Source: Enterovibrio qingdaonensis
GTDB lineage: Bacteria; Pseudomonadota; Gammaproteobacteria; Enterobacterales; Vibrionaceae
Reading direction: 5' to 3'
Assembly: GCF_028683135.1 (NCBI RefSeq)
Contig: NZ_JAJUBB010000015.1
Coordinates: 1-64,000 of the forward strand
Length of the DNA stretch: 64,000 bases
Shown here: positions 8,897 to 18,428 of the stretch, one piece after another
Numbering within the stretch: position 1 is the first letter of the stretch
Layout: every line of letters begins with the position of its first letter
Translations under genes and position numbers: made by a program
Notes under the pieces: model-generated
What the model was told of the DNA's origin: nothing
The model's database searches: none
What the model saw: the letters and a program-made list of their open reading frames with translations, nothing else

Positions 8897-8936
8897 GAGT
8901 ATTCGAGTATTCGAGTATTCGAGTATTCGAGTATTT
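8897..8936. repeat. 8-bp tandem repeat GAGTATTC x5
   Basis: Five head-to-tail copies of GAGTATTC, the last ending in T, lie between the feo terminator and the end of the convergent HIT gene. The first copy is also one arm of an 11-bp perfect inverted repeat with GAATACTCAAG at 8873-8883 (loop 10). No gene crosses the array. Confidence 0.9.
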
Positions 8937-8949
8937 TAGTCGAAGGCGA

Positions 8950-9378
8950 TTATGCCGAAACAAACCCTTCAATGGTTGCAAGGTGTTGTTGCCAGTTGGC
9001 CGCTGTTTCTTCTTGTAAAGATACCTCTCGGATCACGCCTTTGGTATTTCCCCAAATAGGGCCAGGCCAAGCAACATCAGTCTGAAAGCGTGCGATATGG
9101 TGAATGTGAAGTTGCGACACCATGTTACCTAATGCGCCAATATTAATTTTGTCAGGGTGACTAAAATGCTCGAGTTTTGATGCGAGTGCAGACGATTCTT
9201 TAATGAACTGAATTTGGTCTTCTTCTGATAAATGATGGATCTCAGTGATCCCTTCAACTTTAGGCACCAGAATCAGCCAAGGGCCGATATCTTCTTTGCT
9301 CAGCAAAACGCGGCACAGCGGTAAATCGCCAAGCCAGGTAGTATCTGCTTCAAGTCGCGGATGAAGTGAAAATGCCAT
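8950..9378 (-). CDS. HIT-family hydrolase-like protein
   Basis: 142-residue histidine-triad protein. The motif HIHHIAR at residues 91-97 follows LGNMVSQL, as in bacterial HIT proteins that hydrolyse or bind nucleotides. The N-terminal half has the family pattern CRVLLSKEDIGPWLILVPKVEGITEIHHL. It is a single gene, convergent with feoC. Substrate is unknown; family members act on AMP-conjugates or dinucleotides. Confidence 0.88.
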   Translation of the reverse strand: MAFSLHPRLEADTTWLGDLPLCRVLLSKEDIGPWLILVPKVEGITEIHHLSEEDQIQFIKESSALASKLEHFSHPDKINIGALGNMVSQLHIHHIARFQTDVAWPGPIWGNTKGVIREVSLQEETAANWQQHLATIEGFVSA

Positions 9379-9669
9379 GTATGGTCTCGATCTTGGTTAT
9401 TTTTAAACAAAAATAACGACTAATCCCACCAATGTAAACCAAATCACTTAGCTAAAACAGATCGGTCGATTCGTTGCGTAATGTTGCGCAATATTCATGG
9501 AAAAGTCACAAAAAGGCACAAATAGGGGACTTTTGCGATCAACTCATCAAAAAGCAGATTAGTCTAAAAGTGTATACCCAATGAAAGCAAAGGAGTTTGC
9601 TCACTACGTCTTGGATGACGTCGCCGTACCTTTGGGAGAGGCGAATGATAAACACAGTGAGGAGCAACA

Positions 9670-10272
9670 ATGGACTATATCGAAGTGCTTGATTTTTGGT
9701 TTGGTGACGCAGAAATGCCAAGTCCGAACGAAGAGGTTAAAGCATTGTGGTTTGAGGGTGCCAGCAGCGCAGATAACACGATACGGGAAAAGTTCTTACC
9801 TCATGTGAGTATGGCGGGAGAGGGTAAACTTTCTCAGTGGCTATCGTCGCCGGAAGGGGCTCTGGCCCACATTATTCTGCTGGATCAGTTCAGCCGAAAT
9901 ATCTATCGCGGTTTAAGTGCCGCTTTCCGTTATGATGATTTTGCGTTGGCCCTTTGTAAGCGGGGCATGGCGAGCGCGCAGGATATGGCGTTAGTTCCCG
10001 TTCAGCGTGCCTTCTTTTATATGCCACTGCAACATTCGGAATATTTGGAAGATCAGGAAGAGTCGCTTTTTCGCTTTAGTCAGCTTTGCGATGAGGTGTC
10101 GGAAAAAGACGAGGCGGGTTTACTAGAAAACTTCTATCGCCACGCGCGTTCTCATTATGATGTTGTTAAACGTTTTGGACGGTTTCCCCATCGAAATGCG
10201 GCACTCGGACGTTTGTCCACGGAAGACGAATTACAGTGGTTGGCAGACGGAGGCGCGAGGTTCAATCAATAA
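9670..10272 (+). CDS. DUF924 family protein
   Basis: 200-residue cytoplasmic protein of the DUF924 family, related in fold to TPR-like helical proteins. Family motifs are LDFWFGDAE at the N-terminus, LAHIILLDQFSRNIYRG around residue 75 and FFYMPLQHSE around residue 120. A GAGGAG ribosome site precedes the ATG at 9670. It stands alone, and its function is unknown. The 291 bases upstream (9379-9669) show no clear site or structure. Confidence 0.88.
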   Translation: MDYIEVLDFWFGDAEMPSPNEEVKALWFEGASSADNTIREKFLPHVSMAGEGKLSQWLSSPEGALAHIILLDQFSRNIYRGLSAAFRYDDFALALCKRGMASAQDMALVPVQRAFFYMPLQHSEYLEDQEESLFRFSQLCDEVSEKDEAGLLENFYRHARSHYDVVKRFGRFPHRNAALGRLSTEDELQWLADGGARFNQ

Positions 10273-10321
10273 GGTAGGGACGCGCTTAAATACCTAAAGC
10301 GCGTGACCATCGCGATGCCTG

Positions 10322-11344
10322 CTATCTTGCTTTCGGCATGACACAGTTTCTTCCTCTACCTTTTGCGTCATACAAGGCTTCATCAGCGCGAGATAGCAAT
10401 TCCTCCATATCTTCGCCAGCATGGCGACTTGCTACGCCAAAAGATGCAGTGATGGAGTTTATTTTTTTGCCGGACTTTTTGTCAGTGACTGACAGCCTTT
10501 CTAATGTTGCTCTGGCTTTTTCAGCAATACTCCAAGCGTTGGTAAAAGAGACGCTTGGAACCAAAGCTGCAAATTCTTCACCCCCAAATCGATATACTAA
10601 TCCATAGTCTTTCATTGAGTATTCGAGCTTGCTTGCCACGAGTTTTAATACGCTATCACCCATTTGATGTCCGTATTCATCGTTAAAGACTTTGAAATGA
10701 TCGATGTCTGCGATGATGACACTAACTTCGACATTTTGCGTGTTGTAGTCAGCCATTTGTTGATCGAAGGCGCGGCGGTTGAGGCAACCAGTTAGTGCGT
10801 CGTTCGTCGCTTGATTTTTATATTCTTCAAGCTTTTTCTTGAGGGTGTCTATTTCAGCTTTTTGGGTGGTCACTTGCAGTCGGTATTGAGACGTAGCACT
10901 CAGAAGGTGCTGTGACCCTTGGAGTAGCTCGTGTATGACTTGCTGATTATCAGCACCTGAAGATGCTTTGTGTTGGACATTTTCTAGCTTTGTAACCGAT
11001 GACGACAAAATGTCTTGGAACTCTTCGGTATCGGAGACGGTGGCGTCCATGGAGTTACCAAGGTCCGCGACGAGGGTCTCGACTTTTTGTCGGAAATTGT
11101 CGAGTTCCTTTTTGCTATCACCAATCAAAAAGGACTCTATAAGGGAGTCACATTTCTCTCTTGAGCAAATGCCAAATTTGGCAACGGTTGCATCAACGGC
11201 TTGGTTAAGCTCTGGATGGGTTCCTGCGCAATAGGTATACCAGAGAGAAAAGTAGTGCGGGGTTGTGGGCACCTTGTACTTTACCATCAGAGGCACTGCG
11301 CGCTTGAAAATGCGTGTAGCTTCGAAGAATGCGTATTCGCTCAT
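10322..11344 (-). CDS. Diguanylate cyclase with GGEEF domain
   Basis: 340-residue soluble enzyme that should make cyclic di-GMP. The N-terminal 150 residues form a helical sensor-like region with no membrane segment. A coiled coil (about 150-180) leads to the GGDEF domain (about 182-338), with DALTGCLNRRAF, IADIDHFKVFNDEYGH and the active GGEEF at 254-258. The inhibitory RxxD site normally five residues before GGEEF reads KDYG, so product inhibition may be lost. It lies downstream of argS but after that gene's terminator, so it should have its own promoter in 11345-11410. Confidence 0.92.
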   Translation of the reverse strand: MSEYAFFEATRIFKRAVPLMVKYKVPTTPHYFSLWYTYCAGTHPELNQAVDATVAKFGICSREKCDSLIESFLIGDSKKELDNFRQKVETLVADLGNSMDATVSDTEEFQDILSSSVTKLENVQHKASSGADNQQVIHELLQGSQHLLSATSQYRLQVTTQKAEIDTLKKKLEEYKNQATNDALTGCLNRRAFDQQMADYNTQNVEVSVIIADIDHFKVFNDEYGHQMGDSVLKLVASKLEYSMKDYGLVYRFGGEEFAALVPSVSFTNAWSIAEKARATLERLSVTDKKSGKKINSITASFGVASRHAGEDMEELLSRADEALYDAKGRGRNCVMPKAR

Positions 11345-11412
11345 CCCTTAAATTCCAAATCTTCCTTGTATCAATAATGATACTAGATTGTGTATGAAAA
11401 TTTAATGTCACA

Positions 11413-11444
11413 TAAAAAAGCCCCACGATAAAGAGGTGGGGCTT
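11413..11444 (-). terminator. argS terminator
   Basis: On the minus strand AAGCCCCAC, a 9-base loop and GTGGGGCTT are followed by a T-run. It lies 34 bases after the argS stop. Confidence 0.9.
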
Positions 11445-11477
11445 AGATGTTTTGTGAGAGCGATTACGCTTTGGGAA

Positions 11478-13208
11478 TTACATACGCTCTAGCGTTTTAA
11501 TACCCAGAAGATCAAGACCTTGCTTAATCGTTTTTGCGGTAAGCGCAGCCAGTTTCAGACGGCTTTGCTTTGTCTCACCTTCCGCATTTAGAACAGGACA
11601 CGCTTCGTAGAAGCTTGAGAAAGATCCTGCCAGTTCAAACAAGTAAGCACACATGATATGAGGCTGACCCTCACGCGCAACAGATTGAACAGCTTCTTCG
11701 AATTGCAGCAGTTTAGACACCAGTGCTTTTTCTTTCTCATCAGCAATGATGATAGTGCCTTCAATAGCATTTGCATCGATACCCGCTTTGTTGAAGATTG
11801 ATGCCACACGGGTGTACGCATACTGCATGTACGGTGCCGTGTTGCCTTCAAATGCGAGCATGTTGTCCCAATCGAAGATGTAGTCAGTGGTGCGGTGCTT
11901 AGACAGATCAGAGTATTTAACCGCAGCCATTGCAACCGTTTCAGCGATGTTCGCTTTTTCTTCTGCTGACAGGTCTGGGTTTTTCTCTTCGATCAGTTTT
12001 GCTGCACGTACTTCAGCTTCATCCAGTAGATCTGCCAGACGAACAGTACCGCCTGCACGGGTCTTGAACGGGCGACCATCTTTACCCAGCATCATGCCGA
12101 AAGCATGGTGTTCTAGGCTCATTGACTCAGGCACATAGCCTGCTTTACGAACGATGGTCCATGCTTGCATCAGGTGTTGATGCTGGCGCGAATCAATAAA
12201 GTAAAGCACGCGATCCGCATTGAAGGTTTCGTAGCGGTATTTCGCACATGCGATGTCAGTGGTGGTGTACAGGAAGCCGCCGTCACGCTTCTGGATGATG
12301 ACACCCATAGGCTCGCCGTCTTTGTTTTTGTACTCATCCAAGAACACAACCATTGCGCCGTCATCTTCTACAGCAAGGCCTTTTTCTTTTAGGTCTGCCA
12401 CGATGCCAGCAAGCATGTCGTTGTACATGCTTTCACCCATCACGTTTTCGTTAGTCAAAGACACGTTCAGGCGGTCGTAGTTACGTTGGTTTTGTTCCAG
12501 AGTGATTTTGACCAGTTGCTGCCATTTTTCTTTGCAGTACTCGTCACCACTTTGCAGGCGTACAACGTAGTTACGAGCAGTTTTTGCAAACTCTTCGTCT
12601 TCGTCGTATAGCTTTTTAGATTCGCGGTAGAAGCCTTCAATGTCACTCAGATCCATTGAAATGTCGCCACCTTGCGCTTCATGACGCTCAAGGTTCGCGA
12701 TCAGCATACCGAACTGTGTACCCCAATCACCCAGGTGGTTTGCACGAATTACATCGTGACCCAAGAACTCAAGTGTACGAACAACCGCATCACCAATGAT
12801 GGTTGAACGCAGGTGACCTACGTGCATTTCTTTCGCTACGTTTGGCGCAGAGTAGTCGACAACAATGTTTTGTTTGTCAGCCAGCGTCACACCAAGACGG
12901 CTATCAGACAGTGCTGCGTCTGCTTGTGCTCCCAGCCATTCAGGGCTTAGGAAAATGTTAATGAAGCCTGGACCTGCGATTTCAGTTTTTGACGCGATGC
13001 CTTCCAGATCCAGAACATCCAGCACTTTCTGAGCGAAATCGCGAGGATTGCATCCCAGCTGCTTAGCAACACCCATGATGCCGTTAGCCTGATAATCACC
13101 GAATTGTGCTTTTGCAGATTGACGAACTGCTGCTGGGCTACCTTCCGGTGCGCCTGCAGCAACCATCGCCGCAGCGACTTTGTCGTTAAGAAGGGCTTGA
13201 ATATTCAC
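11478..13208 (-). CDS. argS: Arginyl-tRNA synthetase
   Basis: Class I synthetase that charges tRNA-Arg. The HIGH motif is HVGH at residues 129-132, within [28 protein letters not shown] marks the region of the degenerate KMSKS loop. The C-terminal anticodon-binding domain ends in [13 protein letters not shown]. Length 576 aa is standard. The start codon is GTG at 13208, preceded by AAGGT. yecM lies divergent upstream; the two genes are also adjacent in E. coli. Confidence 0.97.
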   Translation of the reverse strand: MNIQALLNDKVAAAMVAAGAPEGSPAAVRQSAKAQFGDYQANGIMGVAKQLGCNPRDFAQKVLDVLDLEGIASKTEIAGPGFINIFLSPEWLGAQADAALSDSRLGVTLADKQNIVVDYSAPNVAKEMHVGHLRSTIIGDAVVRTLEFLGHDVIRANHLGDWGTQFGMLIANLERHEAQGGDISMDLSDIEGFYRESKKLYDEDEEFAKTARNYVVRLQSGDEYCKEKWQQLVKITLEQNQRNYDRLNVSLTNENVMGESMYNDMLAGIVADLKEKGLAVEDDGAMVVFLDEYKNKDGEPMGVIIQKRDGGFLYTTTDIACAKYRYETFNADRVLYFIDSRQHQHLMQAWTIVRKAGYVPESMSLEHHAFGMMLGKDGRPFKTRAGGTVRLADLLDEAEVRAAKLIEEKNPDLSAEEKANIAETVAMAAVKYSDLSKHRTTDYIFDWDNMLAFEGNTAPYMQYAYTRVASIFNKAGIDANAIEGTIIIADEKEKALVSKLLQFEEAVQSVAREGQPHIMCAYLFELAGSFSSFYEACPVLNAEGETKQSRLKLAALTAKTIKQGLDLLGIKTLERM

Positions 13209-13547
13209 TTGTTTACCTTAATTTTGTTTCCCGACAAGAATGCGTTGTCGGCTCAACTGAACTGGCTTGACACTAAAGTAAAAAATCCGTCAACAATACC
13301 CACTGTATACGAGTACAAACAGGGCATGGTTGACGGCTTTAGTTGTAAGACTTCAGCACTCAGAGACATCCGCAATAATACCCACAAACGGCCGTGGTTT
13401 AAAAGCTGAATCCAACGAAATCATATTATTTAAGTATCACGAAGGCAGTCGTAGCAAGGATATGCTATTTCTCAATCTGTTTGCGCCTTTATCAGAGGGG
13501 TGGCTGTGATACATTACGCCTCTAAAAATATCGCCAAGAGAAAGTAA
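13209..13547. other. argS/yecM divergent intergenic region
   Basis: 339 bases without a gene, holding the two divergent promoters. An inverted repeat CCGTCAAC (13287-13294) and GTTGACGG (13329-13336), reinforced by CCC/GGG further in, could fold in an RNA leader. I see no recognised riboswitch or protein-binding box. Confidence 0.5.
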
Positions 13548-14120
13548 ATGTCTGTGTTAACCATTGCCGCCCTAAAGTCTTCGTTGCCTCAGTTTTCTGT
13601 TCGCATGCAGAACTTGATCGACACCCTTGGTTTGGATTTGTCGGGTTATCAAGCGGACCATATTGCGCTACGTGTCAATGAGCTTGCATTGGCGAAGTCA
13701 TTGCATCAAGCGTGGCTTAACGAGTCAGAAGAACTATCAGTCAATACGATCAATGGCAGGCCGATTGTGGTCGTGAAAACTGAAAAACCGCTGGTGTTTG
13801 GTAGTTGGCAAACGCACTGTGTTGAATTGCCGTATCCCGGCGATAAAGTGTATGCGGAAGAGGGTTGGGAACACGCAGAATGGGTAATCCCGTCATCCGC
13901 CACCACGCCAGAAACGTTTCTGGAAGATGTGTTGATGACTTTCCCGGACTTGAAAGCGCGATGGGCTGAGCTTGAGTCTTTGGGCGTAAAGGTAAAACTG
14001 AGTTCTCCGTCAGGAGAAGGTGAGCGTTTGTCTAACCCGACGGTGGCATTTAAGTTTAAAGGTGTGTGCGTGAAGCTACATCCTGTTTCACTTGAGCAAG
14101 TTATTGAAAGTGAAAAATAA
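13548..14120 (+). CDS. yecM: YecM family protein (VOC fold)
   Basis: 190-residue homologue of E. coli YecM, a vicinal-oxygen-chelate-fold protein of unknown function, thought to be metal-binding. Matching segments are QADHIALRVNE, INGRPIVVVK, VELPYPGDKVYAEEGWEHAEWV and SSPSGEGERLSNPTVA. It is divergent from argS, a neighbourhood shared with E. coli. Confidence 0.92.
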   Translation: MSVLTIAALKSSLPQFSVRMQNLIDTLGLDLSGYQADHIALRVNELALAKSLHQAWLNESEELSVNTINGRPIVVVKTEKPLVFGSWQTHCVELPYPGDKVYAEEGWEHAEWVIPSSATTPETFLEDVLMTFPDLKARWAELESLGVKVKLSSPSGEGERLSNPTVAFKFKGVCVKLHPVSLEQVIESEK

Positions 14121-14136
14121 ACGTAAGTTAACAGTA

Positions 14137-14160
14137 AAAAAGGGGCGTAAGCCCCTTTTT
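14137..14160. terminator. Bidirectional terminator yecM/purU
   Basis: AAAAAGGGGC, loop GTAA, GCCCCTTTTT between two convergent genes. It works as an intrinsic terminator in both directions. Confidence 0.9.
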
Positions 14161-14205
14161 AGATCATGATGTTCTGATTGCTCGGATAGCAGTTCCAAGT
14201 ATCCG

Positions 14206-15042
14206 TTAGAGAATGACGGTCTTGTTACCATATACGAAGACTTTGTCTTCGACGACTTGGCTAAGTGCGTTACTCAGTACGGTTTTTTCTACATCACGGC
14301 CCGCTTTCACCATGTCTTCTGCACTAAAGGTGTGATCAACATGTTTAACGTTCTGGTCGATGATTGGGCCCTCATCAAGATCGTTGGTCACGAAGTGCGC
14401 CGTTGCGCCGATGATTTTCACGCCACGATGGTAGGCTTGGTGATAAGGACGCGCACCAATGAATGCGGGTAAAAAACTGTGGTGAATATTGATGATTTTG
14501 TGCGGGTAACGAGCCACAAAGTTCGGTGTCAGCACGCGCATAAACTTCGCCAGAACAATGTAGTCGGGTGCATATGAGTCGATAATGTCGACGACCTTAT
14601 CTTCGTGTTGCTCTCTTTCGAGCCCTTCGTGATTTACGAAGTGGAACGGAATATCAAACTTCTCGGTCAACGCTGCAAGTGTATTGTGGTTGCCAATAAC
14701 CGCGGAAATTTCCACGTCTAGCGACCCGTCATACGCTTTCATAAGAATGTCACCCAGACAGTGTGACTCTTTGGTAACCATAATGACAATGCGCTTGCGT
14801 CGGTTGGTATTGACCAAGTTACGGCGACTGCCCGCAGGCAACGCTTGGTCAATGTCCATCAAAAAGGTGTCATCATTGAAGATACCATCCAATTCCGTAC
14901 GCATAAAAAACTGACCTGTAGAGTGGTCTACGTACTCATTGTTATGAATGATATTGAGCTGGTGTTTGTAACAAATATTGGTGATTTTGGCGATGAGGCC
15001 TTGGGCGTCGGGACAATCCGTCAGCAGAATTTTTCTTTCCAT
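14206..15042 (-). CDS. purU: Formyltetrahydrofolate deformylase
   Basis: Hydrolyses 10-formyl-THF to formate and THF, feeding formate to purine synthesis. An N-terminal ACT domain (about 5-85, LLTDCPDAQGLIAKITNICY) is followed by a formyltransferase domain with INIHHSFLPAFIGARPYHQAY and the ATAHFVTNDLDEGPII segment, carrying the catalytic Asn/His/Asp set. I place the start at 15042 (278 aa; E. coli has 280). Longer in-frame starts up to 15087 exist, and none has a strong ribosome site. The 252 bases up to yoaA contain short hairpins only. Confidence 0.95.
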   Translation of the reverse strand: MERKILLTDCPDAQGLIAKITNICYKHQLNIIHNNEYVDHSTGQFFMRTELDGIFNDDTFLMDIDQALPAGSRRNLVNTNRRKRIVIMVTKESHCLGDILMKAYDGSLDVEISAVIGNHNTLAALTEKFDIPFHFVNHEGLEREQHEDKVVDIIDSYAPDYIVLAKFMRVLTPNFVARYPHKIINIHHSFLPAFIGARPYHQAYHRGVKIIGATAHFVTNDLDEGPIIDQNVKHVDHTFSAEDMVKAGRDVEKTVLSNALSQVVEDKVFVYGNKTVIL

Positions 15043-15294
15043 AGAAACGTGAATCTCACATAAAAACATCGTCATGCATTTTGTCACGTTTTACTCTGAA
15101 TTTGCGTCAAGGTCAAAATCTCGCGCAATTTGCGCGGAGCAAATGTACAAATTCAGGTCAAAATGCATCCAAGCGATCTGAATTCGAGCATCTTTAATGT
15201 GTTTGGGGATAAATACAACAATCAGTGTGATCAATGGCAGTGACGCTTGTTTATTGGCATAATGCAGGGCTGTCCAATACTGTATAAATGAACA

Positions 15295-17253
15295 ATGATT
15301 TCGAAGGTTTTTTCCACAGACGGTGCGTTGGCAAAAGCCATTAAAGGGTTTCAGCCTCGCCAGCCACAAACTGACATGGCGTTGTCAGTCGAACGAGCGA
15401 TAGAAAATAGCTCTCAACTGGTGGTTGAGGCGGGCACGGGCACGGGTAAAACCTATGCCTATTTGGCTCCCGCATTGTTAAGTGGCAAAAAAACCATTAT
15501 CAGTACGGGGTCCAAAAACCTTCAAGAACAGCTTTATCATCGTGATTTACCGTTAATGGTGAATACGTTGGGTTTCACAGGCCGTGTCGCACTGCTAAAA
15601 GGACGTTCGAACTACTTATGTCCTGAACGTTTGTCTCGGCAGATCATCGAAAGTCACGATGGTCAGGCGGACCCAACGTTACTCTCTCAGCTTGTTAAAG
15701 TGCGTGGCTGGTCGTCTGAAACAAAAACCGGGGATCTCGGTGAATGTGCAGATTTGGCCGAAGACAGCCCCATCATTCCTACTATTACCTCAACCAACGA
15801 TAATTGCTTAGGGAAAGAATGCCCAAGCTATGAAGATTGCTTTGTCGTGAAAGCGCGTAAACGTGCGATGGATGCGGACTTGGTGGTTGTAAACCACCAT
15901 CTATTCTTGGCCGATCTCGCGATCAAAGAAACAGGCTTTGGTGAGCTGATCCCAGAAGCCGAAGTTTTTATCTTCGATGAGGCGCATCAAATTCCTGATA
16001 TTGCCAGTCAGTATTTTGGTCAAAGCTTGTCTAGCCGTCAGCTTCAAGAGTTGGCGAAAGACATCCATATCGCTTATCGCACTGAGCTTCGTGATACGAA
16101 GCAATTGGAAAAAGTCGCAGAACGCCTTTCTCAGGCAGCATCTGATATGCGTATTATTCTGGGAGAGCCGGGGTTTCGTGGTAACTGGCGAGAGATTTCA
16201 AACTCTCCCTCGGTTTCGCGTGAGATGCTACGCCTGAAAGATGCGTTAGATTTAGCGCATGATGTCATTAAGCTCTCGCTGGGGCGATGCCAATTACTGG
16301 ATGCGGCATTTGATCGCGCTACTGTGTTCAAAGCACGCTTGGAGCGATTAAGCGATACCACGATTCCGGGCTACTCCTATTGGTATGAATGCAGCCGTAT
16401 GCACTTTAGCCTGAATATCACGCCACTTTCTGTCGCAGAGAAATTCAGAGAGCAGATTCAACAACAGCAAGGTGCGTGGATATTTACTTCTGCGACGTTG
16501 GCCGTAAATGAAGACTTCAGTCACTTCAGTCACCGTTTAGGTTTAGAGCCTGCGGAGCAGTTTACCTTGCCCAGTCCATTTGACTATGAGTCGCAAGCGA
16601 TCCTTTGTGTGCCTCGGTTCTTACCCGAGCCAAACAGCTATGGTTTAGCCGACAAGCTCGTGGATATGCTTCAGCCTGTTATCGAACAAAACAATGGGCG
16701 TTGTTTCTTCCTCTGCACCTCCCACCAAATGGTACGTGATTTATCGGAGCGTTTTCGAGAACGCATGGAACTTCCTGTTCTTGTACAAGGCGAAACGTCC
16801 AAGCAACAGTTGCTAGCGGAATTTCTAGAGCTGGGGAATGCGTTGCTGGTTGCAACCGGCGCATTCTGGGAAGGGATTGATGTTAGAGGCCAGACACTCA
16901 GCTGTGTTATTATTGACAAATTGCCCTTTACTGCGCCGGATGATCCGTTGCTCAAAGCACGAATTGAAGATTGCCGAATGCAGGGGGGCGCCCCTTTTTC
17001 TCAAGTGCAGATCCCAGATGCGGTTATCACGTTGAAACAAGGCGTCGGCCGTTTAATCCGAGATAAAAAAGATCATGGAGCGTTGATCATCTGTGATAAC
17101 CGATTGGTGAGTCGACAGTATGGCCAAACGTTTCTGCGCAGTTTACCGCCCATTCCGCGAACGCGGGATCTGGGAAAAGTCAGCGAATTTCTCGCTGCAT
17201 TAGAAATAAACGATAACGATGTGGCAGACACGCTTGCCGCACCCGAGGTGTAA
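15295..17253 (+). CDS. yoaA: DinG-family ATP-dependent Fe-S helicase YoaA
   Basis: XPD/DinG-type 5'-3' DNA helicase, 652 aa. Walker A EAGTGTGKT is at 45-53 and DEAH at 228-231. Four cysteines suited to a 4Fe-4S cluster lie between motifs I and II (C109, C171, C176, C182). Helicase motif VI is GVGRLIRDKKDHG. In E. coli YoaA acts with the chi subunit of DNA polymerase III in repair. tsaB follows immediately with no gap, so the two are co-transcribed, as in E. coli. Confidence 0.93.
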   Translation: MISKVFSTDGALAKAIKGFQPRQPQTDMALSVERAIENSSQLVVEAGTGTGKTYAYLAPALLSGKKTIISTGSKNLQEQLYHRDLPLMVNTLGFTGRVALLKGRSNYLCPERLSRQIIESHDGQADPTLLSQLVKVRGWSSETKTGDLGECADLAEDSPIIPTITSTNDNCLGKECPSYEDCFVVKARKRAMDADLVVVNHHLFLADLAIKETGFGELIPEAEVFIFDEAHQIPDIASQYFGQSLSSRQLQELAKDIHIAYRTELRDTKQLEKVAERLSQAASDMRIILGEPGFRGNWREISNSPSVSREMLRLKDALDLAHDVIKLSLGRCQLLDAAFDRATVFKARLERLSDTTIPGYSYWYECSRMHFSLNITPLSVAEKFREQIQQQQGAWIFTSATLAVNEDFSHFSHRLGLEPAEQFTLPSPFDYESQAILCVPRFLPEPNSYGLADKLVDMLQPVIEQNNGRCFFLCTSHQMVRDLSERFRERMELPVLVQGETSKQQLLAEFLELGNALLVATGAFWEGIDVRGQTLSCVIIDKLPFTAPDDPLLKARIEDCRMQGGAPFSQVQIPDAVITLKQGVGRLIRDKKDHGALIICDNRLVSRQYGQTFLRSLPPIPRTRDLGKVSEFLAALEINDNDVADTLAAPEV

Positions 17254-17949
17254 ATGACATCTAAGATCCTTGCCGTTGATACGGCTACCGAAAACTGTTC
17301 CGTTGCCCTGAAAGTGGGTAATGACATTATTGCTCGCTGCGAAATTGCACCACGTGAACATACCACCAAAATTTTGCCAATGGTGGACAGCGTATTGTCA
17401 GAAGCTGGATTGACGCTAAGTCAATTGGATGCACTGGCATTTGGTCGAGGTCCAGGCAGTTTTACGGGTGTTCGCATTGGCATAGGTATTGCCCAAGGTC
17501 TTGCTTTTGGGGCTGATTTGCCTATGGTCGGTGTATCAACGTTGGCTGCTATGGCGCAACAAGCTTACCGCCGTAAGGGGGCTCAACATGTGCTTTCAAC
17601 TATTGATGCGCGCATGAATGAGATCTATGTAGGTGGTTATCAACGCCTCGACAATGGTGATTGGACAAACGTTGTAGAAGAAGCTGTATTACCGCCAGAG
17701 ATGTTTAAACCTGATTGCGGTGAAGGTGAGTGGTATGTAGCAGGAACGGGCTGGCAAGCTTACCCTGAATTGACAAGCCAGCTACAATTATCAGTAACGG
17801 AAAGTGGCGTTCTTTACCCAGAGTCAGAAGATATGCTTATCTTGGCGCATCATGCGTTTGAGCGTGGTGAAGCGGTAGACGCAGAGAACGCTAGCCCCGT
17901 TTACCTTCGTGACACGGTGGCTTGGAAAAAGCTCCCAGGTCGCGAATAA
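17254..17949 (+). CDS. tsaB: tRNA t6A37 synthesis protein TsaB
   Basis: Partner of TsaD and TsaE in forming N6-threonylcarbamoyl-adenosine at tRNA position 37. It is an ASKHA-fold protein of 231 aa with [16 protein letters not shown] at the start, [13 protein letters not shown] near residue 68 and a C-terminal [12 protein letters not shown]. The ATG directly follows the yoaA stop. Confidence 0.95.
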   Translation: MTSKILAVDTATENCSVALKVGNDIIARCEIAPREHTTKILPMVDSVLSEAGLTLSQLDALAFGRGPGSFTGVRIGIGIAQGLAFGADLPMVGVSTLAAMAQQAYRRKGAQHVLSTIDARMNEIYVGGYQRLDNGDWTNVVEEAVLPPEMFKPDCGEGEWYVAGTGWQAYPELTSQLQLSVTESGVLYPESEDMLILAHHAFERGEAVDAENASPVYLRDTVAWKKLPGRE

Positions 17950-17999
17950 GCGTCCCAGCCATTTGGTAAAGTGTGGCGAACTACTGAAAAAGGTCAGCG

Positions 18000-18290
18000 A
18001 TGGTATCAATCCAAGGATTACCGCAACACGTTCAGCGTACTAACAACGCAAAACGTAAAAAACCGGAACAAACCCAGAATAATCCGGAGAGCGTTAAGCC
18101 TTCGCTGGTGGCAAAAGCGGTTTCTCGTGGTATCCGAAATCCTGAACTGGCCCAAGAAGCGCATCAGCAAATACATTATGATTTGCCAAATGGCCGCAGT
18201 AGGAGTGCACTAGAGGCTTATATGGATGTGAAAAACCAAGCGCGGCGGGACGAATTGATCGCCATGTTTGGTGTCGACGTTTTCGTTTAG
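18000..18290 (+). CDS. Small conserved protein of unknown function
   Basis: 96 residues, basic and polar, with no membrane segment or known motif. AAAGG lies seven bases before the ATG. It has an internal HYDLPNGRSRSALEAYM segment and a C-terminal FGVDVFV. Similar short proteins are found in the same place after tsaB in vibrios, sometimes mislabelled as ParA. I do not know its role. Confidence 0.7.
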   Translation: MVSIQGLPQHVQRTNNAKRKKPEQTQNNPESVKPSLVAKAVSRGIRNPELAQEAHQQIHYDLPNGRSRSALEAYMDVKNQARRDELIAMFGVDVFV

Positions 18291-18428
18291 GTAAGTTTAA
18301 ACAACGTCGGTCCCGTATCGTTGTGTTAGCTTGAGTTAACTCCTCGTACCACTTTACCATCCCTTACTGTGATAGGCTTCGCGCGCTTAAATTAAGTGCG
18401 CGATCTGCAAGGTACTCGACAACGCACT

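Noticed and set aside
8897-8936. CRISPR array
   Set aside because: Units are 8 bases with no spacers, and no cas gene is in the window.
9581-9808. 75-codon plus-strand frame overlapping the DUF924 gene start
   Set aside because: Runs out of frame into a well-supported gene and has no ribosome site or homology that I recognise. I considered a frameshifted N-terminus, but the DUF924 protein already has its usual start.
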